This document shows, piece by piece, positions 11,301 to 23,300 of a stretch of 42,204 nt of DNA (the stretch's first letter is position 1; each line of letters begins with the position of its first letter). The stretch is from Symbiodinium natans (Eukaryota > Sar > Dinophyceae > Suessiales > Symbiodiniaceae), in the NCBI GenBank assembly GCA_905221605.1, contig CAJNDS010002707.1, forward strand, positions 267,501-309,704, given 5' to 3'. Under the pieces are notes generated by a model. That model made no database searches and had not been told where the DNA came from. It saw only the letters and a list, made by a program, of their open reading frames with translations. The translations under genes were made by a program, and so were the position numbers.

Positions 11301-14300
11301 TCCTGGGTCTTCTCGGTGCTGGGCAGTTCAAAGACATCGACAAGGCGTGGCCTTAAACCCTAAACCCTAAACCCTAAACCCTAAACCCGAAACCCGAAAC
11401 CCTAAACCCGAAACCCCAAACCCCAAACCCCAAACCCTAAACCCCAAACCCTTAACCCTAGACCCTAAACCCTAACCCCGAAAACACCGGCAAGGCGTGG
11501 CACGCAGCGGTGGGCGTCGAGATCCTGACCCTGTTTATCTTCAGCATCATGAACCTTTGTCATAGTGGTGTAACTTTGTTTTCTTTTTCGAATTCTTTCA
11601 GGGCCCTAAACCCTAAACCCTAAACCCTAAACCCTAAACCCGAAACCCTAAACCCTAAACCCTAAGCCCTAAGCCCTAAAAGGAACGAGGTGGTTGCGAT
11701 CGCCTTCGTTTTGCTCTTCAAGCTGAAGTGCTACTGCCTCTTGGTGGCCCCGTGTTGCCCTTTTGCCTGTTTTTTTGGAAACCCTAGACCCGAAATTTTG
11801 GGAAACCCTAAGCCCGATAAGCCCTAAGCCCTAAGCCCTAAGCCCTAAGCCCTAAGCCCTAAGCCCTAAGCCCTAAGCCCGAAGCCCGAAGCCCGAAGCC
11901 CTAAGCCCTAAGCCCTAAGCCCTAAGCCCTAAGCCCTAAGCCCTAAGCCCTAAGCCCTAAGCCCTAAGCCCTGAGCCCTGAGCCCTAAGCCCTAAGCCCT
12001 AAGCCCTAAGCCCTAGGCCCTAAGCCCCTAGCCCTAAGCCCTAAGCCGGAAGCCCTAAGCCCTAAGCCCTAAGCCCTAAGCCCTAAGCCCTAAGCCCTAA
12101 GCCCTGAGCCCTAAGCCCTAAGCCCTAAGCCCTAAGCCCTAAGCCTTAAGCCCTAAGCCCTGAGCCCTAAGCCCTAAGCCCGAAGCCCTAAGCCCTAAGC
12201 CCTAAGCCCTAAGCCCTAAGCCCTAAGCCCTAAGCCCTAAGCCCTAAGCCCTAAGCCCTAAGCCCTAAGCCCTAAGCCCTAAGCCCTAGGCCCTAAGCCC
12301 TAAGCCCTAAGCCCTAAGCCCTAAGCCCTAAGCCCTAAGCCCTAAGCCCTAAGCCCTAAGCCCTAAGCCCTAAGCCCTAAGCCCTAAGCCCTAAGCCCTA
12401 AGCCCTAAGCCCTAAGCCCTAAGCCCTAAGCCCTAAGCCCTAAGCCCTAAGCCCTAAGCCCTAAGCCCTAAGCCCTAAGCCCTAAGCCCTAAGCCCTAAG
12501 CCCTAAGCCCTAAGCCCTAAGCCCTAAGCCCTAAGCCCTAAGCCCTAAGCCCTAAGCCCTAAGCCCTAAGCCCTAAGCCCTAAGCCCTAAGCCCTAAGCC
12601 CTAAGCCCCAAGAAGGGCACGCTTATTCTCAGATGGTTCCTGCGCTACCGAGGCCTTGGAGGGCGGAAGGCGGACTGGCAATCCATGAAGGAGCTCTTTA
12701 CGCCGCCGCAGTTCGAGCTTGCCAGCTGGCTGGTTCATCGGAACAACCCGAACTCCCCCAAACCCCCTAAAACCGTAGACCTCCCGAAGGCCCCCTAAGC
12801 CCCCTAGATCCCCTAAGACCCCTCAACCGCCTAAACCCCAGCCCTGAACCCCCCCAGCCGCCCTCAAAGCCCTAAAGCCTAAACTCCCATTCTCCTGAAC
12901 ACAAAAATCCGGTGATCCTTAGGCCGCGAACCACGCCGACCAGCTGAGCCTGGTCTTTGCTGGGCTGCTCTTCTCCAGCTGCCTGCCAGGGGTGCTGGTT
13001 GTGCCTTACTTCAGCCAATGGCGGAGCTTTTATAGCTTTTTTGGGTTGCCTTGTTTTGGAAGAACCTTAAAGTTAGACCTTTTTTTGATTTTTTTGTTGT
13101 TGGAGAGTTAAAGTAAGGTGCTGGCAGTGCGGTTGTACTCTATGCACCTTGGACCCTCTCTGTGCTCATGTCGGTTCCTTTAGGGCTCCTCCTCTTTCTG
13201 CTTTTTGTTGGGTGTGTGGGAATTCCTTTTTAAGTATGTCAGGTACCTGACTGCAAAAGCCACGCCTCTATCCCCTAAAGCCCTACAGCTCTCAACCCCA
13301 AAACTCTCCAACTCCCAATGCCCACTGAACCCTGAACCCCGAACCCTGAACCCTGAACCCGAAACCCTAAACCCTATGCCCTAAACCCTACCCCTAAACC
13401 TTAAACCCTATGCCATATGCACTCAACACCAAACCCTAGACCCTAGACCCTAGACCCTAGACCCTAGACCCTAGACCCTAGACCCTAGACCCTAGACCCT
13501 AGACCCTAGACCCTAAACCCTAAACCCTAAACCCTAAACCCTAAACCTCAAAAAAGGGAGCCAACGAAGGTACTGGATCCACAAGTTCCAGTTCCTACGA
13601 GGCAGCTCGGTGCCCCCGCGGCACAAGCAGGCGCCTTTGGCACGCGAAGCCCTGATCTTGCTGGTTCTTAGGGTTTAGGGTTTGGGGTTTAGGGTTCAGG
13701 GTTAAGGGTTTAGGAATGAGGGGAATTAGGGACCTAGATTTCTTGGGGGTATGTGAGGCGCCCTTACTTCCCTCATTCCCTACTGAGAACCAAGTGCCTA
13801 AACCCTAAACCCAAAACCCCATCGGCCTTGTTTACGACAACGTCAGTACTCGGCATAAGGGATGGCCGGCACCCCACCTTTAGCGTAGCTAAAGTCTAAC
13901 CCAAATCCTAACCCTTTTCCTCTGGACGTGGTTCAGGGTTTTGGGTTCAGGGTTTGCCGGCCCCCCCCCCCCGCGCCCTGGCCCCTGGTGGCTGGATTCC
14001 TGGACCAGGAGGCTGGCGAGGGGGTCTAGGCAGCCGGATTGCTCAATTTGATGGATTTTCTATCAGCCCCCCGGCCAAGGCCCCCCGGGCCAAGGGCCCC
14101 CGCCCTGCCCCCCCACCCAGACCCCTCAACCCAAGAAGGGGGAAACCAAGGCCCCCCAAGAGCCCCCAGGCAAGGCCAAGCCCCCCGAACCAGGGATTCA
14201 AGGCTTGACTGACTCAAGCGGATGCCAGCAAGAGAATGGGAAGCTGCGGAGGCCGGTGGAGGCAGGAGAAGTGACCATCGGCTTGACTTGCCCGACGGTA

Positions 14301-17300
14301 GGTCAGGAAGGGGCCAATGCAATGAGATCAAGGCTCAGCGAAAGGACTTGGCTGTGCTGAGCAAGAGACGGTCAGTCTCGGCCAAGGGTGCCCCCGGCCC
14401 CCAGGCAAAGGGCCTGCCAGGCTAAGTGCCGCCCGGGCCAAGGGCCCCCCGAACCAAGGGCAGAAGGCCTTTTTCAGGGCTAGATCCAGGAAAGCCCAGA
14501 AACCCCCCAAATCAGCAAAGGCCTCTACGGGCCCTGACGTGCCGAAGGCCCGACAAGGGCCGAGGCTACCCCGAACCCCAGCTTAAACCTTAACACCGCA
14601 AAACCTGCGAAGGCCTTCAAGCAAATAAGGGCCTCTGCCTCTACGGGCCCTAACGTGCCGACGGCCCGAAAAGGGCCGAGGCTACCCCGAACCCCAGCTT
14701 AAACCCCAGCGATTGAAATACTCATTGGCGAAAAAAAACTAATAGGTTCCCTGACCTTCAACTGAATAAAGCCTGACACGCCGAAGGTCCGAACAGGGCC
14801 CCGAGAGACCCCAAAGAGCCAAAAAGCCCCCTAAAAGAAGGGGGACCCCAGGATGCCCGTACCCGGCATGAAAAATGCGATTTTTTTGTACTGAAATCGA
14901 TGGTTTTGGGCACCCCTTCATTTTACCCCGGACAGGAAGCCCCCAAAAGGCCCCAAGAGCCACCAAAAGGCTTCAGGCCCTTAAAAGGGGAATCCAGGAG
15001 CAGGCACAAAGGGTTTCCCTGACCTTCAAATAAAATAAGGCCCTGACACGCCGAAGGCCCGAAAAGGGCCGAGGCTACCCCCAACCCCAGCTTAAACCCT
15101 AACAGCGCAACTTTAAAAACATCAAAGCAAGCATCAGGGCACAAGAAAATACATTCCATAAACCCTAAACCCTAATAGAGTATAGTTTGGGTGGCCGGGG
15201 TGGGTTGACGGGCAACGCGAGCGCGCGGCCCGGGGTGTTTCACACCCGAGCGCGCGCCCTCCCCTGCCACACCCAAAACCCCAAACCCTAAACCCTAAAC
15301 CCTCAACCCTCAACCCCAAACCCAAAGCCCTAGCACCCCAAGCCGCTCGCAGGAGCTCGCGCGTGGGATGGCGCGCTGGGTGCAGGTGGCCGTGTTCTGC
15401 CACTGCGCCGTGGCGGTCTGGGTCTATGGCTCCGAGACCCTCATGGTCCAGAACGAGCACCTTGGATCGCCTGGAGAGTGAGTGGGGGTTTAAGGGGTTT
15501 AAGGGGTTTAAGGGGTTTAAGGGGTTTAAGGGGTTTAAGGGGTTTAAGGGGTTTTAGGGGTTTTAGGGGTTTTAGGGGTTTTAGGGGTTTTAGGGGTTTT
15601 AGGGTTTAGGGGTTTAGGGTTTAGGGGTTTAGGGTTAGGGGGTTAGGGGGTTTGGGGGTTGGGGGTCCTAGGGGTTTGGCGGCTTCAGCGGTTTAGGGGT
15701 TTAGGGGTTTGGGGGTTTAGGGGCTTAATGAGTAGGGTGAGTCACAAACAGAAGCGACACATAAACTCGAATTTTGATGGACTGCCGGACTACTTGCGTT
15801 TTGTTCTGACGGCTGTTGCTTCTCATGAGTTCGCCCGGGACCTGTAAACCCCAAACCTTAAATCTTAAACCCTGACCTCCTAAACCATAAACCCTAAACC
15901 TTAAATCTTAAACCTTAAACTCCTAAACCATAAACCCCTAAACCTTAAACCATGAACCCCTTGACCAACCAGGCAGCGGTTTGAAGCGGGTGCAGCGACG
16001 GACTACGCGACACAGCTCGGGAATCTCCTGGGGAGTGAAGCGGCGGCAGTGGTGGAGACTCCAGCGCTTTTGGGGTTTAGGGTCCCTAAACCCTAAACCC
16101 TAAACCCTAAACCCTAAACCCTAAACCCTAAACCCTAAACCCTAAACCCTAAACCCTAAACCCTAAACCCCGAACCCTAAACCCCAAACCCCAAACCCTA
16201 AACCCTAAATCCTCAAACCTAAACTCGCGAGGAGAAGGCCCTCACACCGGCGGCAACGCCGAACGCGTTGGTGTTCTGCTTTCTGGTGGTGTTCTGGGCA
16301 CTGAAGCTTCTGTGCCCCGCACCTTTTAGGTTTAGGGTTTGGGGTTTAGGGTTTAGGGTTTAGGGTTGGGGTTTAGGGTTTAGGGTTTGGGGTTTAGGGT
16401 TTGGGATTTGGGATTTGGGGTTTGGGGTTTCGGGTTTCGGGTTTCTGGTTTAGCGTTTAGGGTTCAGGGGTGAAGGAGGTTTCTTCGTAGGAGGTCTTTG
16501 TAAGGCATCTTTTTGATGTTATTCTTATTTGGGCGAGAGAAGTGAATGAAGTGAACGCCCCATTAATAATGTTAAGCTTATACGCGTGTTCGCTTGCCAT
16601 TTTGATATTATTTTCTGAGGGCGTGAATGAGTGAGCGAACACGTGACCGCCTGGAGGACACCCCCCCCCCCAAAACCCTTACAATTTAATATTGATTTAT
16701 AAGCGTCTTTTGCGCATGAAATGCATATGTCAAACTGGGGCTGTTAACGGGACCCCAACATCAGGTTCATGTGTCCATCAACAGGAATTAGTATCAAGAG
16801 AATGTGAAGAGAATGACTGTAACAAGTGAGTGAATCTACTGAACGAACAGAGAATGAGTGAACGAAACCCGGTCTGGATGACACTCGTCGTTTCGGGTTT
16901 AGGGTTTAGGGTTTAGGGTTTAGGGTTTAGGGTTTAGGGTTTAGGGTTTATTATGCCGGCAAAGGTACTGGGTGCTTGGGCAGGCTGCGGTGGACAACCT
17001 CTTGGCCATTGTCTCCTGGGTGTTGCCCTGCCGCGGCTTCTGGGCAACGAGGGTTTGAGAGCCCTAAGCTCTCCAAAAGCCCAAAACCCTAAGCCCTAAG
17101 CCCTAAGCCGTAAGCCCTAAGCCGACCCTGCCCTAAGAACTTTTTTGTCATGTAGTTTGTGATACGTTTCGGGTCGGGGGCCGGTTTAAAGATGAGGGCT
17201 ATCTGCACTATCCCCCTCTCTCCGCAAAGGTGCCTTGAAGATCGGGCAGAAATACCAAAACACAGGACCCTAAAGCCTAAACCCCAAAACCCCAAAAACC

Positions 17301-20300
17301 CAAAACCCCAAAACCCCAAAACCCCAAACCCCAAACCCCAAACCCCAAAATGCCAAAACCCAAACCCCAAACCCCAAACCCCAAACCCCAAACCCCAAAC
17401 CCCAAACCCTGCCGGTTGAGTTTCTGGCTCCTCTGAGGTCCAGAGGGTCGGGCCAAGCAGAAATGGTTTTAGAAGTTCGGCTTGGGGTTCAGGTTTAGGG
17501 TTTAGGGTTTAGGGTTTAGGGTTAGGGTTTAGGGTGCGGAGCTGCAACTGGTATTGTAGAAAGAAGTTAGTGTTGGAAGTTGAAAGGGTTAATAAACCCG
17601 GAAATCATTTTTTTGGCTCAAGACTGGGCCATGTGCCTGGTAGTAAAAGGTGAGTGCCCTGTGGTTTGGGTTTGTTGTGTGGTTGATCCAGGGAAATCAA
17701 GGGATTCTGTTGGGGTTGACTTTTCGGTTTCTCGTCCCCCTTCGGGTTCCCCCCGTAGGTTATGAGCCCAAATTAGGTTCCCTGCGGTTTGTGTTTCGGC
17801 TTTAGGGTGGAAGCTTGAAGCCATGGCGACCAACTGGTTACGGACTGGGGTGGCATCATCAAGCTCCAATGTGGGCGACCAAGGTGATGGTGGTGTCAAA
17901 AGGTCTGCAACGGGTGAAAAAGTCGTTCCCAATGAGGAAGCTCTGGTTGATGTTGGTGGTATGCGTGGCGAAGAGAAGCCGGTGGTGGAAGGACTGGAAG
18001 ACCAGATGGAAGCAGTTTTGCTGCGCCTTCTGAGCAAACATGGGCATCTTCTTCGAGCTGCGGAATCTGCTGAATCAACGGGAGCGCCAACAGCAAGCTC
18101 CTCTACGTCAAAGATGGTGGAGCAAGGGTGCCAGACAGAACTGGTTGGGGATGTTATCCCTGTTTCCAAGCGAGCTCGCAACAAGGTGAGTTTCGCGGGT
18201 GAAAGTGGTGATCTGTTGACAGGTGAAGTGGAAGAAACTGCGCCTGTTGCTGCGACAAAAAGCAGTATCCTCGTTGTTGGGGACGCAGAAGGAGTCGTTC
18301 CTGTTGCTATGGTGATGAGCGAAGGAGAAATCCAGGAATTGGAGGCAGCAAGAATACAGCAAGAGTCAGACGAGGACTTATACGCTGGTGGTGGAGGCAA
18401 AGCGTCTCAGGCTGCTGACCTTCCAATCGTCGACTGCGATGGGAAGACATGGGAACGCCATTTTCACGAGGATGGGAGAGAATATTTTTACTGCTTGGAC
18501 ACTGGTGATACCCAATGGGTGTTGCCTAAGAAGACTGGAATGGCTGGAAATAGCGAGGGGCCAGGTGTTGGAATGGGCATTGTCCCTGTGGAAGATGAGC
18601 CAACGCTGGGTGCTACCTCGTCTCCATCATCTACTGAGTCTTCTAGGGCACAGCAGGGTAGCATGGAAAGTGTGAACAGCGGTGTGAATAGTGTAAGTGA
18701 AAAGGATTTTTCCTCTACTATCGGGGATAGCGGTCCTAGGGGTGGTGGTGACGCCCCGACCTCGGGTTCTCCTGATGAAGAGGGGATTTCTGGAAACCGA
18801 GCAGACATCGCTGAAGCTCAACATCTGGATCGGGAAGAAATGGGGATGCTTTCTGAGGGTGTGGCAGCGGTGGAATCGGTGGGTCCAGAAGAAAAAATGC
18901 CCAATGTGGAGATCGGAATTGTGTCGGCTACAGAAGAGCGAGTGGTGGATGTGGTGCCTGTCGTTCAGGAAGATGGCCCTGGAGATTTGGATGACGAAGA
19001 GAAAAAGTTGTGCATTACGACTGAGGAGGTCTCTTCGTTTGGTGCCGAGAAATCTGCCATTCAAAGGGAAAAGGAAACTTCTGAAACTGCTGGAGACACG
19101 GTTGATAAGAAAGATGAGGCCTGGAGCGCCAATGAAGCGCGGGTCGATGCGCCAGATAGTACCTGGAGTGCGAATGAGGCACGGGTTGAGGTGCATATGG
19201 TGGTACGTTCCACGGGCGACTGCAACAATGGGGCGCAGGTCTCCGCAGCAGCTGATGATGGAGGTTCACAGGTGGACGCACTGGTGCAACCTGAAATTAG
19301 CCGCGAGGAACGAAATGACAAGGACTACACCGGAGCCAATGAGGCAGCTGTGGTCAATGATGGTGGCAATTCTCCTTTGGAAACCATGGAACCAAAGGAG
19401 CCTGCGGTGGAAGAAAGTGTGCCTGCCGTGGATGATCAACTCAATCGCCCTGCAGCGGAAGAAAATTTGCCTGCTGCAGAAGGTGTGACAAAGGACACCA
19501 ATGAAGGGTCCACTCCCATGAAGGGAGAAGCGTTGCCGTCTGGAAGTTCACCGGAAGTCGACACCGAGCGAACTGAAGCAGATGAGGCAAAGCCTTTGGC
19601 AGAGAAAAAGGGAAGTCCTGAAATCCAAGAGCACAAAAAAGATGAGCTTGTGGGACTCGTGGAACAGGACGAGCAGTGTGACCCAAAGGTGAAGACAAAG
19701 GATGCGCCAGGAGCCGATGATACAGAGATGGTTTCTGAAGAGCATGCAAAGAGAGTGCCCCGAGCGGGAGCCTTGGAATCACCTGGGACACATTGCTATG
19801 AAGAGGGAGATAAGATCACTGGTCTAGTGCGCTGCATCAATGGGTATGGAGCTTTTTTGGACTATGGTGATCTAAATGTATTGATTCCTGCAGAAGGGAA
19901 CAATGTACATCAGTTCCAATTTGGTGATACTGTCAATGGAACAGTGAAACGAGTGGAAGATGATGGTACCATAATCTTGGACACCTTTCTGGTTTTGGAA
20001 GAGAACGAGGAGGATTCCTCGCCAAAGCTGCGCAAATGGAAGGACAGCGGCTGGGGTACATGGTGGACAGGCTCATGGCAGACTGGTCAATGGTACAAAG
20101 GTTCTGATGGTCAATGGGACTGGAAGTCAGAGGAACCGCAGTCTCGTGAGTGGTTCGCCGAGTCAAAGGCATCCTCGAGGGAACAAGAGGAGGCGGAGCA
20201 GAAACAGCTCTATGGAGAGAAGATCTGTCGAAATCTCCTGGAAGATGAAACAATTAATAAGGACTATGTGGGCAAAATCACTGGGATGTTGCTGAGTCGT

Positions 20301-23300
20301 TCAATGGACGTGATTGTGGAGTGTATTGCAGATCATGCATTCCTGAATAATGAGGCTCGGAGCGCATACAACATCTTGCTAAGTGATGGTTGGAAGCCTG
20401 AGGAGAAAGAACGTGTCGGTGTGGAAGAAACAACCACTTTTTCTCGGAAGCAGTACCACGACGCGCTCTACGAACTGGCACGCAAGAAAAGAAGATTTAG
20501 TGGACCAGTTGTGGGTGAAGCGGTGGCAATGTTGCTGAGCAAGGGAAAAGATGAGCTTTGGAACGAGCTGTGGTTGGACACCAAGCGATTTCTGCAAGAG
20601 CTTGACGGTGCAGTCGAGGAGATGAGCAAGAGGGAAAACAGGCCGATAGAGACCTATATGGATCCCGATCAGTACAAAAAGGCTCACACGACTCCGAAAA
20701 CTGTGTCACTTGGATACAGTAAGCTGTGCAGGTTCTTCAATCAAGGGAGGTGTCGAAATGGAGATGGGTGTTCCTATGAACATCGTCGCTACGGTGAAGG
20801 GTGGCCTGAAGGAGAGCCAACTGAGGCAAAGAACAGCCAAAAAACTGGTGACGAGGATGGGGACATCGGTGGCCCTCCAACTGATGAAGGTACAGTGGAT
20901 GAGGTGCAGCAGGAGCGGGAGGATTCGGCCTTCCGAGCCCAGTACAACTATGGCAAAGGGACATCAAAAGGTGAGCCTACGCTGGGTGAAACGAAGAAAC
21001 GGCTGTGTCTGTATTACAACCAAAGTGGTTGTAAATATGGGACTGCGTGCAGGTTTCTCCACGACGATGACGTGGCATTGGAAGGGACTTGGGAGCCTGG
21101 CAAATCTTGGGACAATGCTTCCAGAAGGGCAATAAGGGACGCGGGGTTCCACCAGTGCTGTTTCGACTACTATCTCAAAGGGAGATGTCGTGTACGATTT
21201 GGCTGCAAGTATTCTCACGAAGAGATGTCTGAGGACCGGCTGGCCCAGTTGAAGCATTTGGTGAATGTGGCAAACCATGTGTCCTTTCAAAGGGCAAAGG
21301 GATTGGAGATTCCTGACAGGAACGCTTTTCAACCACCAGTAAGTGGGGGAGCAGAATCTTCGTCCTCCTCAGCACCAAAAGCGCTGCAGATGACCAATGT
21401 GTCACAAAAAGATGGTGAAAAGGGTATTCTGGATGAAGAAGAGGCTGACGAACAAAAGAATTCGGTGGCTGCGTCTACTAGCACTCAGCTTCACAATCCA
21501 GAGGAGCCAATTGAAAATTGGATGGCTCGCAACCAACACCTGTGGGTGTATACCCCTCATGTAAGTGAGGTGATGATTACCCTTGGTGTGACCAATGTGT
21601 CGGACTTGCAAGAGTTCATCTTTGTGGAAGATTTGGTTGACAAAGGGATCAACAAAGTGACCGCATGCAAAATTCTGCAATTGGTGGGTGAGGTCCGATA
21701 TCGACCGGGAGGACCGGAAAAGGCAGTTCCTTCTGATGCATCTGTACGAGTACAACAATCTTCTGGGAACAAAGGGACTGGAAGAGCGGCGGTGCGAACC
21801 CTCACTCAGGTGCGTGAAGCTGAAGACTCCGGTGCAAAAACGATGCCGAGAGGCTCCTATCGGGAGCTTTTTGATAAGGTCAAGTACCGTGACGCTTGGA
21901 CGCTTGCGCAGAGGTCTCCGCTGTGTGTACAGAAGCTGAAGTTGGTGGGAGTTGGAATGCCACCGGTGAATCCACCAACAAAAAAATATCGGTCAAGATC
22001 AAACCCTGTGAAAAGGGGAAGGCCCTTGCTGGACAAAAAACAGGTGCGACAGGTGCCACGCTCTCGCTCACAGCGACGAGCGCAACCGGCGGAAGTGGTG
22101 GAGAAACCAAAACCACTGGAACTGAAGCCTCGTGGTGGGTTGTCGTATCGGTTCAGCAGAGCGTGGGCAGATGTGGTGGACGATGATGATCAGGCGGAGG
22201 CTTTGGTTTCTTATGCCGCTTCCTCAAGCGATTCAAGCGAGGAAGAGACCAATGCTGTGCACCGCATGCGGGAAATCCTTTTGCAAGAAAGGGATTCACA
22301 GAGAACTGCGATTCGTGGCAATGTTCCGATGGGTGGTTCTTCCGGCCCCAATGCCGGGCAGAAAAAATCGGTTCACCTTGGCAAAGAACGCGACAAAGCG
22401 TCGCGGGGGGAGACCCGCCAAGAAGTGACTTCTCAAGTTTTTTCGCTACCACAACCTTCTCGTCGAACTGAACAGTCTCAAAAAAGAGCAAGGGATGGCT
22501 CAGTTATGGTTGGTTCGCTGGCGGTGGGCTCCACGGATGAGGTTTTACCTGGGCAAGGTGTTGCTGGACAGGTGAATGGATCTGAAAGCGCTCAAGTTCT
22601 TCCTGGGCATGAAGTGGCTGGACAGGAGACGGCGCTGGAAGGAGCAGTGCAAATTCCCGGCGAGGAGACTGACCAAAATGAAGGAGAAGGTGGGAGCAAT
22701 GATCTCCGTGGTGATGATGCGAAGAATTTGGACGGTGGTTTGGTGAGGAGTGACCTTCAGCAATTGCTGGTTAAAGGCCTTCTGAATCGGATTTATTGGA
22801 AGGTGGCAGTTGGCAAGTTGCCGGTCGGGCAAAGAGACTGCCAAAAAGGGTCCAATAAGATGGATCGAAATTTGGTTATTAGCATGTCATCCGAGGGTGC
22901 AAGCGAACAGGATGAGAACCTGGCACTGGAGGACGATGCTGATCAGTCAATGGGTGACGGTGCGATGGTAGTTCTGGTGTATGATCCAAGGACGCTGATT
23001 CAGTCGCCAACAACTGATTGGGTTATGCGTCGTGGTCTGACCGATCGTTCCATCTGGCCAGCAATGGCGTACACAGCACAGAGAATATGTGCTGAAATGG
23101 TTCAAGTGGATGAACTGAACGCCCAGTTGAATACTGGGAGACTCCTTTTTGAAAGGAGAGATCAAGGATATTATTGTGATTTGCATCATTCGTTCCATGA
23201 CAATCCGTGCTTGCCGGTGGTGGGAAATTATCCTCTTTCGGTGATGGGTGCACTGCTTTCTCCTGGCCTGGAAAAGGAATTCAGGGATACTGGAAAGTTT

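Larger units (their letters stand above)
13646..15352. other. Long intron with dispersed repeats
   Basis: 1707-nt intron (GA...AG) of the channel gene. It holds a palindromic element interrupted by a telomere array (13663-13791), a dispersed repeat ending in the hairpin CTTTAGCGTAGCTAAAG (13822-13898), a GC-rich segment without a recognised gene (13955-14500) and four copies of a GC-rich unit (14521-15112). Confidence 0.7.

Noticed and set aside
13013-13564. AGCCAA duplication as the true splice boundary of intron 13021-13569
   Set aside because: It gives an in-frame join too, but without a GT, GC or GA donor. The GC...AG junction at 13021/13569 fits the rule seen in the other introns.
13954-14510. 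Pro-rich or Gly-rich ORFs in the GC-rich intron block
   Set aside because: Composition follows GGGCC-type sequence, frames overlap on both strands, and the stretch lies between two well supported exons.
15483-15557. Lys-Gly-Phe repeat protein (ORF 15363-15557)
   Set aside because: The repeat is translation of the GGGGTTTAA array in the intron after the GTGAGT donor; only 15353-15477 is exon, in another frame.
17159-17419. Pro/Lys-rich ORFs in CCCCAAA arrays (also 7874-8092, 14328-14510 and similar)
   Set aside because: They follow simple repeats and have no coding signature.
17618-18400. 260-aa minus-strand ORF over the LTR and start of the 2609-codon ORF
   Set aside because: Low-complexity Ser/Thr-rich shadow of the long + strand frame; no domain.
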